From positions 1 through 6,182 of the forward strand of contig DPWT01000229.1 of the NCBI GenBank assembly GCA_003527555.1: a stretch of 6,182 bases of DNA, written 5' to 3'. The DNA is from Verrucomicrobiales bacterium (GTDB lineage Bacteria > Verrucomicrobiota > Verrucomicrobiia > Verrucomicrobiales > Akkermansiaceae). Below the pieces are notes generated by a model. That model was not told where the DNA came from. It was given only the letters and a program-made list of their open reading frames with translations, and did not search any database. Positions 1 through 5,997 of this stretch are shown in pieces (within the stretch, counting starts at the first letter, position 1; each line of letters starts with the position of its first letter). Both the position numbers and the translations under genes were made by a program.

Positions 1-18
1 CTAGCAGCTGTATATTTT

Positions 19-1563
19 TCAGTGCCTAAAGTGCCTGTGCCCTGTGAAGATCATTGCAATGCCCGCTTCATCAGCAGCAGCAATGACTTCCTCGTCACGA
101 ATTGATCCACCGGGCTGAATACATGCAGTGGCACCAGCATCAATGGCAGCGGTAAGACCATCGGCAAATGGCAGCATTGCGTCAGATGCCATGATACAAC
201 CGTTCAATGAGAGCCCAGCCTCATTTGCTTTCCAGACAGCGATGCGTGAGGAATCAACTCGGCTCATTTGCCCAGCCCCTATGCCGAGAGTACGATCGGC
301 CCCTGAATATACGATTGCGTTGGATTTTACGTGTTTGACCACACGCCAGCCAAATCGCATGGCACGAATCTCTGTCTCGGTCGGGGGGCGCTTGGTCACA
401 ACCTTTTCCTCAATATTATCAAGCCCAAGAGTAGTGTGATCGCGTCCCATTACCATCAGACCACCAGGAGCAGAACGGATGACAGGATCTTTTTTGATAC
501 CCTCCCACGCTTCCGTATTCAGTTTAATAAGACGCAAGTTTTTCTTTTTCTGCAAAATAGCACGTGCCTCGGAATCAAAGTCAGGCGCAATAATGACGTC
601 GGTGAAAATTGATGAGATAATACGCGCCAAACCTTCTGTGATTGAACGATTGGTAACAATCACGCCACCAAATGGTGCCTGGGTATCGGTCTCGTAGGCA
701 AGCTGCCACGCCTTGCGCAAATCCTCGTCATCTTGCCCCACCCCACACGGGTTAGTATGCTTAAGAATACCAACTGTCGGCCTAACAAAATCAGTAATCA
801 GATCAGACGCCGCTTCAATATCAAGAATGTTCGTGTAACTTAATTCCTTACCCTGAAGCTGGGAAAAGACATTGGAAAAATCCCCATAAAGTGTGGTCGG
901 CTGATGTGGGTTATCCCCGTAGCGTAGTTCACGATCAAGTGGCTGACTTATAATGAGATGGGAACGCGTGCCCTCACCTGACTGTGAGAGATAGTTGGTA
1001 ATCGCGGTGTCGTAAGTAGATGTGCGGAGGAAAACCTTCACAGCAAGCTCCTCGCGCAGCTTCAAAGAGGTGTCAGCATTGTGCTCCTCCATTTCGGCAA
1101 GCACACGATCGTAGTCTGATGGCTCAGTGACCACGGTCACAGAATTGTAATTTTTTGCCGCACTGCGCAGCATGGAGGGTCCACCAATATCGATATTTTC
1201 AATTGCTTCCTGAAGAGTCACACCATCTTTGACGATGGTTTCTTCAAACGGATAAAGGTTCACCACCACGAGATCGATAGGCGGAATGTCGTTGGCCGCA
1301 GCCTGCTTGAGATGCTCTTCATCGTCTCGTTTGTGGAGCAGACCACCGTGCACCTTAGGGTGCAATGTTTTAACTCGGCCTTCAAAGAGCTCAGGCGCTC
1401 CAGTAAAATCAGAAACATCGATTACAGGCAGCCCAGCATCACGCAGCGCCTTGGAAGTCCCGCCAGTAGAGAGCAGTTCAACTCCATGTTTATTTAGACC
1501 TTCAGCAAATTCGATAAGCCCGGATTTGTCGGACACAGAGAGGAGCGCGCGTTGTATAGCCAT
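19..1563 (-). CDS. purH: Bifunctional AICAR formyltransferase / IMP cyclohydrolase
   Basis: This cytosolic enzyme performs the last two steps of de novo purine synthesis: formyl transfer from 10-formyltetrahydrofolate to AICAR, then ring closure of FAICAR to IMP. At 514 residues it has the usual full length. The N-terminal cyclohydrolase (MGS-like) domain, about residues 1-195, shows LLSVSDKSGL (7-16), STGGT (32-36), GRVKTLHPKVHGG (62-74) and NLYPFEET (102-109). The C-terminal transformylase domain shows LRYGDNPHQ (213-221), the catalytic Lys-His pair in ILKHTNPCGVG (K268, H269), GIGAGQMSRVDS (427-438) and QPGGSIRDEE (483-492), and it ends in the family's typical RHFRH tail. The chosen ATG lies only five codons before the conserved LLSVSDK block; a weak AGGG sits 9 bases upstream. 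It follows the second permease by 47 bp on the same strand with no clear terminator between, so read-through from the transport operon is possible. Nothing in the protein looks damaged. Confidence 0.98.
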   Translation of the reverse strand: MAIQRALLSVSDKSGLIEFAEGLNKHGVELLSTGGTSKALRDAGLPVIDVSDFTGAPELFEGRVKTLHPKVHGGLLHKRDDEEHLKQAAANDIPPIDLVVVNLYPFEETIVKDGVTLQEAIENIDIGGPSMLRSAAKNYNSVTVVTEPSDYDRVLAEMEEHNADTSLKLREELAVKVFLRTSTYDTAITNYLSQSGEGTRSHLIISQPLDRELRYGDNPHQPTTLYGDFSNVFSQLQGKELSYTNILDIEAASDLITDFVRPTVGILKHTNPCGVGQDDEDLRKAWQLAYETDTQAPFGGVIVTNRSITEGLARIISSIFTDVIIAPDFDSEARAILQKKKNLRLIKLNTEAWEGIKKDPVIRSAPGGLMVMGRDHTTLGLDNIEEKVVTKRPPTETEIRAMRFGWRVVKHVKSNAIVYSGADRTLGIGAGQMSRVDSSRIAVWKANEAGLSLNGCIMASDAMLPFADGLTAAIDAGATACIQPGGSIRDEEVIAAADEAGIAMIFTGHRHFRH

Positions 1564-1610
1564 AGTGTGTTACCCTGTAAAAAGGGGAAACTCAGACGTA
1601 GCCTCTGGCG

Positions 1611-2570
1611 CTACTTCGGGCAAGCGGAATCTCTGCTGATCCCCACCTCCGGAACTTCAATTTTACGGCTAGAAAACAATTTTACCAGTAACCCATAACG
1701 AGGGGCCAACAGCCACACAAACATGAACAATAAACCCGCTGAACCTGCAATCATCCCAGACGTTGATGTTCCATCGAAGCCGAGCATTGGTGGCACTATA
1801 ATCGCAGAAATATGACCCATCACTGCCGCAAGAACTCCCACCACCGCACTGATCACCAGCATGATTTTGAGATTATCCGTCAATAACTGCGCTGTAGCAG
1901 CTGGCACCACAAGCATAGCAATCACTATGATGCTGCCTACGGATTCAAAAGCTGCCACGGTTGTGACTGCAACCATCGCCATCAGCAGGTAGTGCATCAG
2001 CTGCGCATTGATTCCTAAGGTCGTTGCGAGCTCTGGATCATAAGCACTGATTTTGAACTCTTTGAACAACAATATGATTACACCTAAATTCATGCAAAGT
2101 ACAATACTCAACACCATTGCAGAACGCGGAATATCGATAATGTATCCAGCCATCTCAATCACACCAAAAGTATTGAAAGGCGTCAATTCGAGCGCTCCGT
2201 ATAGTACACACCCAGGATCAATATCCACGTGATCTGTTGCTTGCACTATAAGCAAGAGGCCAAGCGCAAACATCGTAGTAAAGGTAATACCCATCGCTGC
2301 CCCTCGATCTACTTTACCCCATTTACTGATGCTCTGGGTAAAATAAGCGGTGAGCAAGCCCATTACCGCAGCTCCCATAAACATCGGTAAACTAGCACGG
2401 CTACCTGTGAGTAAAAACCCCAGCGCCAGACCAGGTAAAACGGCATGGCTTATAGCGTCTCCCATCATACTCATTCGCCGCAATACCATGAAGCAACCAG
2501 GTAGCGCACAAGCAACAGCACATAACGAGCCTACCACCACAATGCTGGTATCCGCGGGCATCCAAGTCAT
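1611..2570 (-). CDS. Metal ABC transporter permease (TroD/MntD/ZnuB type)
   Basis: An integral inner-membrane subunit of the ABC-3 family (Mn/Zn/Fe importers), 319 residues with about eight to nine hydrophobic segments. Family signs are the cytoplasmic loop RRMSMMGDAISHAVLPG (31-47), the stretch DHVDIDPGCVLYG (113-125) typical of TroC/TroD-like permeases, and the late block AMLVVPAATAQLLTDN (218-233), which lies in the region that contacts the ATPase. The start overlaps the stop of the preceding permease as ATGA and is preceded by AAGGAG ten bases upstream, favouring M1 over M4. With the first permease it would form the heterodimeric channel. Unlike its partner it has only a short C-terminal tail (about residues 297-319) and no regulatory domain. 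Whether the substrate is Mn, Zn or Fe cannot be read from the permease alone. TroD is the closest named counterpart by position in the operon. Confidence 0.95.
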   Translation of the reverse strand: MTWMPADTSIVVVGSLCAVACALPGCFMVLRRMSMMGDAISHAVLPGLALGFLLTGSRASLPMFMGAAVMGLLTAYFTQSISKWGKVDRGAAMGITFTTMFALGLLLIVQATDHVDIDPGCVLYGALELTPFNTFGVIEMAGYIIDIPRSAMVLSIVLCMNLGVIILLFKEFKISAYDPELATTLGINAQLMHYLLMAMVAVTTVAAFESVGSIIVIAMLVVPAATAQLLTDNLKIMLVISAVVGVLAAVMGHISAIIVPPMLGFDGTSTSGMIAGSAGLLFMFVWLLAPRYGLLVKLFSSRKIEVPEVGISRDSACPK

Positions 2571-4081
2571 AGCTCTTTTTCTCCTTCTAGCTTGCCCGCT
2601 ACAAAAAACTCATGCGGGCTTGGTGGTATCACCTGAGTATCGATCTTTGCTTCCAGTGCAGATTCAAGCTCACGAACCATTTCAGGACTGAGGACGTGCT
2701 CAACAGAGTCCGCATCACGGTCTACATGACTTGGTGCAATATCGGCGTGCGTAATGAGAAAAATTTCCCACAACCGGTGATTACGCGTAATCCTAGCCGC
2801 CTCACCGAAGCCAGACTCAGTAAGACTTACATGCATACCATCAAACTTCTCAATGTGATCCTCTCGTTTTCCTCGGCGTAACAAATTGCCAAGGCTCGCT
2901 GCACTCCATGTTCGGTGCGAAAGTAAATTCGCATAATGAATTGGCTTATTGGGTAACGACAACTTAGCGGATGTCTTATATCGCAATTCTATCAGTTCAT
3001 AGACCGCTCGCAACATGTGCTGTCGCCCAACCTTGATTTTTAGCTGCCGGTGAGAAATCACACGCTTCAGAATCCCACGGGATGTCCCAAACAACATACT
3101 CAAAATAAACAGCACAGCAGCCATTAATACGATAACCGCACCCGCTGGCATTCCTGGCAGTAGCGCACTGAGAGATGCACCTAGCCATCCACTCATCGCG
3201 CCAAAAAGAGCGGAGAGCAACAGCATAACACGCAAGTTGTCAGTCCAGAACCGCGCCGTTGCTGCTGGGGTGACCAAGTAAGCTATAATCAAGATCAGCC
3301 CGACAGCCTGCATCCCCACTACCGTTACTGCTGCCACCAAAACCATCAGTAATACATCTAACAAATAAACAGGTAATCCTATGCACTTGCCAAAAGTCTG
3401 ATCAAAACAAAGCAGCGCAAATTCCTTCATCAACAACAAACAAAGAGCAGCAATAACCACCGCAACCCCTGACAGCAGAACAAAATCTTGAAGCACCATC
3501 GATGCTGCTTTTCCATAAATAAAATCAATCAACCCTGCAGAGCTCTGCCCCGGGGTTTTTTGCACCATGGTCATCATCGCGATACCAATGCCAAAAAAAA
3601 CACTAAGCACAATCCCCATAGCCGCGTCATCCTTCACCCGCGAAGTACTACTAATCAGCATGACTACACCAACCCCAATAATACCTGTTAGGGAAGCACC
3701 TAACAGTAAACCACCCAAACTTTTCCCGCTACCACCTGCGGACGCCATAATAATAAACAGCAGTACAATACCGGGTAAGCAGGCATGAGAAAGAGCATCC
3801 CCCATTAAAGAACGCTTACGAAGCAATAAAAAACTTCCCACAAACCCAGATGCCACACCCAGAATCATGGTGCTCAGCACCACAAGCTTTGTGTTATAAT
3901 TCCTCAGCATCAACACATCCTTAACATCTTCCCATGGAGGTAACTCAAACGACCTTACTGGTCCGCCAGCAAGCTGGCTACCATGAGCAAGCTCAGCATG
4001 CACCTGCGAGGCGACCGCAGTCGGATGGCTGACAAACAAAACCAGCAAAACCAAAGCCAACACTCTGATAAACATTTTCAT
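2567..4081 (-). CDS. Metal ABC transporter permease fused to a C-terminal DtxR/MntR-like domain
   Basis: At 504 residues this is far longer than a typical ABC-3 permease (about 270-320). Residues 1-25 resemble a secretion signal, followed by a hydrophilic segment to about residue 60. The permease proper, about 60-335, has RKRSLMGDALSHACLPG (88-104), DFIYGKAASM (186-195) and AYLVTPAATARFWTDN (267-282). After the last hydrophobic segment (about 311-331) comes a basic, probably cytosolic, stretch and then a DtxR/MntR-type module (about 353-480): a degenerate winged-helix region (380-430), the HRLWE motif (H435, E439) and DSVEH (D458, E461, H462), matching the metal-binding and dimerisation helices of that family. 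There is no SH3-like third domain; a 24-residue Pro/His/Glu-containing tail ends the protein. It shares ATGA overlaps with both the ATPase upstream and the second permease downstream, so it is the middle of a tightly coupled operon. The start shows no Shine-Dalgarno and M3 is an alternative. The role of the fused domain is inference. Confidence 0.95.
   Translation of the reverse strand: MKMFIRVLALVLLVLFVSHPTAVASQVHAELAHGSQLAGGPVRSFELPPWEDVKDVLMLRNYNTKLVVLSTMILGVASGFVGSFLLLRKRSLMGDALSHACLPGIVLLFIIMASAGGSGKSLGGLLLGASLTGIIGVGVVMLISSTSRVKDDAAMGIVLSVFFGIGIAMMTMVQKTPGQSSAGLIDFIYGKAASMVLQDFVLLSGVAVVIAALCLLLMKEFALLCFDQTFGKCIGLPVYLLDVLLMVLVAAVTVVGMQAVGLILIIAYLVTPAATARFWTDNLRVMLLLSALFGAMSGWLGASLSALLPGMPAGAVIVLMAAVLFILSMLFGTSRGILKRVISHRQLKIKVGRQHMLRAVYELIELRYKTSAKLSLPNKPIHYANLLSHRTWSAASLGNLLRRGKREDHIEKFDGMHVSLTESGFGEAARITRNHRLWEIFLITHADIAPSHVDRDADSVEHVLSPEMVRELESALEAKIDTQVIPPSPHEFFVAGKLEGEKEL
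2581..2586 (-). promoter_or_regulatory. Strong Shine-Dalgarno of the second permease
   Basis: AAGGAG lies ten bases before the ATG of the second permease, inside the last codons of the first permease. It is the only strong ribosome-binding site placed normally before a main gene in the window. It supports the overlapping ATGA start and suggests that this subunit can recruit its own ribosomes besides being translationally coupled. Confidence 0.7.
2642..3025 (-). other. DtxR/MntR-like winged-helix and metal-binding domain inside the first permease
   Basis: This marks residues about 353-480 of the 504-residue permease. LRAVYEL (357-363) lines up with LRTIYEL of DtxR helix 1. LTESG (420-424) fits the wing-to-dimerisation junction. 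HRLWEIFL (435-442) matches DtxR HRLAERLL, which holds ligands H79 and E83. DSVEH (458-462) matches the DtxR segment containing C102, E105 and H106, and MntR E99, E102 and H103. The recognition-helix region (about 390-406) is less like the family but keeps several Arg and Lys residues. The alignment was done by eye from remembered sequences. Domain borders are approximate; family membership is well supported, DNA binding is not. Confidence 0.85.
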
Positions 4082-4860
4082 TTGTGGGATTTGCCATGCC
4101 TCATGGCTTGAGCCGCCTCATCAAGCAGAGATAATTTACCTCCGTATGTTTTTCTCAAATTTTCTTCAGTAAAAACCAACTCAGTAGGACCAGCATCGAC
4201 AATACGCATGTTAAGCAACACCACCCAATCAAAATACTTAGTCACAGTAGCAAGGTCATGGTGCACCACCATACAGGTTTTACCCTGATTTTTTAGCTCG
4301 CGCAACAAAGAGACAATGGCACGCTCCGTGGCAGCATCTACAGCGGCAAAAGGCTCATCCATCATGTAGAACTTGGCCTCCTGCGCCAGTGCACGGGCAA
4401 GAAAAACTCGCTGCTGTTGACCTCCAGAAAGCTGGCTAATCTGGCGTTCTGCAAGATGTTCGATACCCACATGACTTAGCATCTCACGCGCCTTATCTAA
4501 ATGCTTTTTCCTAACGGGCTTAAACCAGCCTACCTTGCGATATAACCCCATCGCCACCACATCCTGCGCACTCACCGGAAAATCCCAGTCTACGCTCTCC
4601 CGCTGTGGTACATAACCCACAAGTGAGCGCTGTTTTTTATATGGCTTACCATAAATACTGATTTCCCCAGAAGCCCGAGGTATCAGATCCATACATGCCT
4701 TGATCAGCGTACTCTTGCCGGCTCCGTTTGGACCGATCACTCCCACCAGCTTACCCTCCGGAATATCAAGATCGATATCCCAGATTACGGGCTTACGGTG
4801 ATAAGCTACGGTTAGGTCATGAATCGCCAGTGGGTGAGAGGCAGAGTGGGATGGCTCCAT
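4078..4860 (-). CDS. Metal ABC transporter ATP-binding protein (TroB/MntB/ZnuC type)
   Basis: The cytosolic ATPase that powers the importer; 260 residues with a complete nucleotide-binding fold. Visible are Walker A GPNGAGKST (43-51), the Q-loop glutamine Q86 in YVPQRESVDWDFP, the signature LSGGQQQR (144-151), Walker B ending MMDEP with catalytic E169, a D-loop at A172-D175 and the H-loop histidine H201 in VVHHDL. The RESVDWDFP stretch after the Q-loop is typical of the Mn/Zn (Tro/Mnt) branch. The ATG is fixed by an in-frame TAA nine bases upstream, yet it has no Shine-Dalgarno of its own, only an A-rich leader. It lies 58 bp after the binding-protein gene and its stop overlaps the first permease as ATGA, so subunit ratios are probably set by coupling. 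A strong ribosome-binding site further upstream serves a different frame (see 4892-4908). Confidence 0.96.
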   Translation of the reverse strand: MEPSHSASHPLAIHDLTVAYHRKPVIWDIDLDIPEGKLVGVIGPNGAGKSTLIKACMDLIPRASGEISIYGKPYKKQRSLVGYVPQRESVDWDFPVSAQDVVAMGLYRKVGWFKPVRKKHLDKAREMLSHVGIEHLAERQISQLSGGQQQRVFLARALAQEAKFYMMDEPFAAVDAATERAIVSLLRELKNQGKTCMVVHHDLATVTKYFDWVVLLNMRIVDAGPTELVFTEENLRKTYGGKLSLLDEAAQAMRHGKSHK

Positions 4861-4891
4861 TTTTTGTTAGTGTGTTTTGATTACGCTTGCG

Positions 4892-4908
4892 CACGAAAAA
4901 CTTCTCCT
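4892..4908 (-). promoter_or_regulatory. Shine-Dalgarno AGGAG with a GTG start in the gap before the ATPase
   Basis: AGGAG (4904-4908) is followed nine bases later by GTG (4892-4894), which opens a 25-codon frame ending at TGA 4817-4819. That frame overlaps the first 44 bases of the ATPase gene in another reading frame. The tiny product would be basic at its N-terminus and is not recognised. It may be a translated leader that influences ATPase initiation, or chance. The spacing is good; function is unproven. Confidence 0.3.
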
Positions 4909-4918
4909 AAGTTGAGCA

Positions 4919-5914
4919 TTAGTGGCTAAGCTTGCCATTCAGCCCCTTTTTCGGTGCTTCACCGCCAAGCGCGCGCGTGATTACCGTAACATTGTGGTCA
5001 ATCATTCCAATGTATGTCCCCTCATACGTGCCGCTCGCACCCATCGCATCTGAGAACAACTCACCACCGATACGTATGCTATGACCTTTCGCCTTGGAGC
5101 CCTCAACCAGAGCTTTGACGTTTTTATCAGATACGGAGGACTCCACAAATACGGCAGGAATGCTATTTTCAGACAAGTAGGATACTAGATCCTCAATGCG
5201 CTTCACGCCTGCCTCAGATTCCGTACTCATGCCTTGGATTCCCATCACTTTCAACCCGTAGGCACGACCCATGTAATTGAAGGCATCATGAGCCGTAACC
5301 AGAACTCTCTGTTTTTCTGGAATGGAAGATACCACTCTCTTTGCATAGGCATCCAGCTTGACTAGCTCTTTTTTATACTTGGCGCCATTAGCTTTGTAAT
5401 ATTCAGCATTTTCAGAATCATATTCGGCAAGGGCCTTTGCCACCACATCTGTCGCCTTAATCCAACCCTGAACATCCATCCAGACGTGTGGATCGTAATG
5501 CTCCTCAGCATCGGTCATCACGTAGTCCCCTCCATCTAAAATCTCTTCGGTGACAGCATGAACCAGCTTTCCCTTTCGGGCCACGCGTATGAGTACATCT
5601 CCCATCTTGCCCTCCAGCATCAGTCCGTTGTAGAAAACAATGTCAGACTCACTCAATACCACTACATCTGGGCGCGAGGGTTTGTAAACATGGGGATCCA
5701 CTCCTTCGCCAATAATTCCATGCACCACTGCTTTGTCACCCGCAACGTTGCGGACGATATCGGCAATCATACCGACAGTAGCCGCAGTGTTGAACGGATA
5801 TGATCTAGGGCCATTTCCTAGACCGTAATTATCTTCTTTTTTGTGGCATGCTACACCGAGAAAAGCCAGTACGACTGAGACAATAGCGACCATAGTTTTG
5901 TAATTCATCTTCAT
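4919..5914 (-). CDS. Metal ABC transporter substrate-binding lipoprotein (TroA/MntA/ZnuA type)
   Basis: The periplasmic capture subunit of the importer, cluster A-I (TroA/PsaA) family, 331 residues. Residues 1-22 are a signal peptide with a hydrophobic core, followed by C23 in the context LGVAC, a relaxed lipobox, so a lipid anchor is likely. Four metal ligands fit the TroA set: H75 in GVDPHVYKPS, H143 in DPHVWMD, H209 in TAHDAFNY and D289 in LFSDAMG. The third position is His as in TroA and ZnuA, not the Glu of PsaA. The long His-rich loop of many ZnuA proteins is absent; only a short acidic patch with one extra His (D135-H143) precedes the second ligand. Mn, Zn or Fe uptake are all possible. 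The gene opens the importer block, 83 bp after the receptor gene. M1 is taken, but M3 is possible and neither has a Shine-Dalgarno. Confidence 0.95.
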   Translation of the reverse strand: MKMNYKTMVAIVSVVLAFLGVACHKKEDNYGLGNGPRSYPFNTAATVGMIADIVRNVAGDKAVVHGIIGEGVDPHVYKPSRPDVVVLSESDIVFYNGLMLEGKMGDVLIRVARKGKLVHAVTEEILDGGDYVMTDAEEHYDPHVWMDVQGWIKATDVVAKALAEYDSENAEYYKANGAKYKKELVKLDAYAKRVVSSIPEKQRVLVTAHDAFNYMGRAYGLKVMGIQGMSTESEAGVKRIEDLVSYLSENSIPAVFVESSVSDKNVKALVEGSKAKGHSIRIGGELFSDAMGASGTYEGTYIGMIDHNVTVITRALGGEAPKKGLNGKLSH

Positions 5915-5997
5915 TGATTATTATAGTTTAGGGTTCATTCAATTCATTTAATAGCTCGTCAAATATGGGCATGTTACACTTTGAATTTGGCATCACA
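5915..5997. other. Intergenic region between the receptor and the importer
   Basis: This is 83 bp of A+T-rich sequence. Apart from the TATAAT already listed, I see no convincing palindrome of the Zur, MntR or DtxR operator type, no stable hairpin with a T-run on either strand and no small gene. If the importer has a metal-responsive promoter of its own, its operator is not recognisable by eye here; control may act upstream of the receptor gene, outside the window. Confidence 0.5.
5920..5925 (-). promoter_or_regulatory. Possible -10 element (TATAAT) at the start of the importer genes
   Basis: A perfect TATAAT reads on the minus strand with five bases between it and the lipoprotein ATG. No TTGACA-like -35 is present at 16-18 bases; TTGAAT occurs, but only 11 bases upstream. 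If used, transcription would begin at or just inside the start codon and give a nearly leaderless message, in keeping with the missing Shine-Dalgarno. In A+T-rich intergenic DNA this match may be chance. Confidence 0.25.

Noticed and set aside
1598..1614. Hairpin GTAGC/GCTAC at the stop codon of the second permease, considered as a terminator
   Set aside because: The stem is only five base pairs and no T-run follows directly on the transcribed strand; the nearest T-rich stretch is more than ten bases away.
128..1639. Several plus-strand open frames of 60-117 codons opposite purH
   Set aside because: They lie antisense to a complete, well-conserved purH frame, have no recognisable protein features and overlap one another. 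They are shadows of the real gene.
1660..1690. Nine-base direct repeat GTAAAATTG near the 3' end of the second permease
   Set aside because: Both copies are within codons for the basic C-terminal tail and are too short and isolated to indicate an operator or repeat element.
2954..3016. Internal ATG at M356 as a separate start that would make the DtxR-like domain an independent protein
   Set aside because: No Shine-Dalgarno lies at a working distance, the frame is continuous with the permease and a start here would cut off the first part of the domain's helix 1. The fusion reading is better supported.
2997..3188. A 63-codon minus-strand frame inside the first permease
   Set aside because: It is an alternative frame within a continuous, family-matching coding sequence and has no domain or credible start context.
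4859..4864. Sequencing frameshift in the A6 run that would extend the ATPase upstream to the GTG
   Set aside because: The ATPase already has about ten residues before its first conserved strand, which is normal for the family, so no extension is needed. Kept only as an aside in the findings.
5935..5996. Repeated GGCAT and ATTCAATTCATT-like motifs considered as a metal-regulator operator
   Set aside because: They are direct, not inverted, and do not match the Zur, MntR or DtxR consensus patterns I know.
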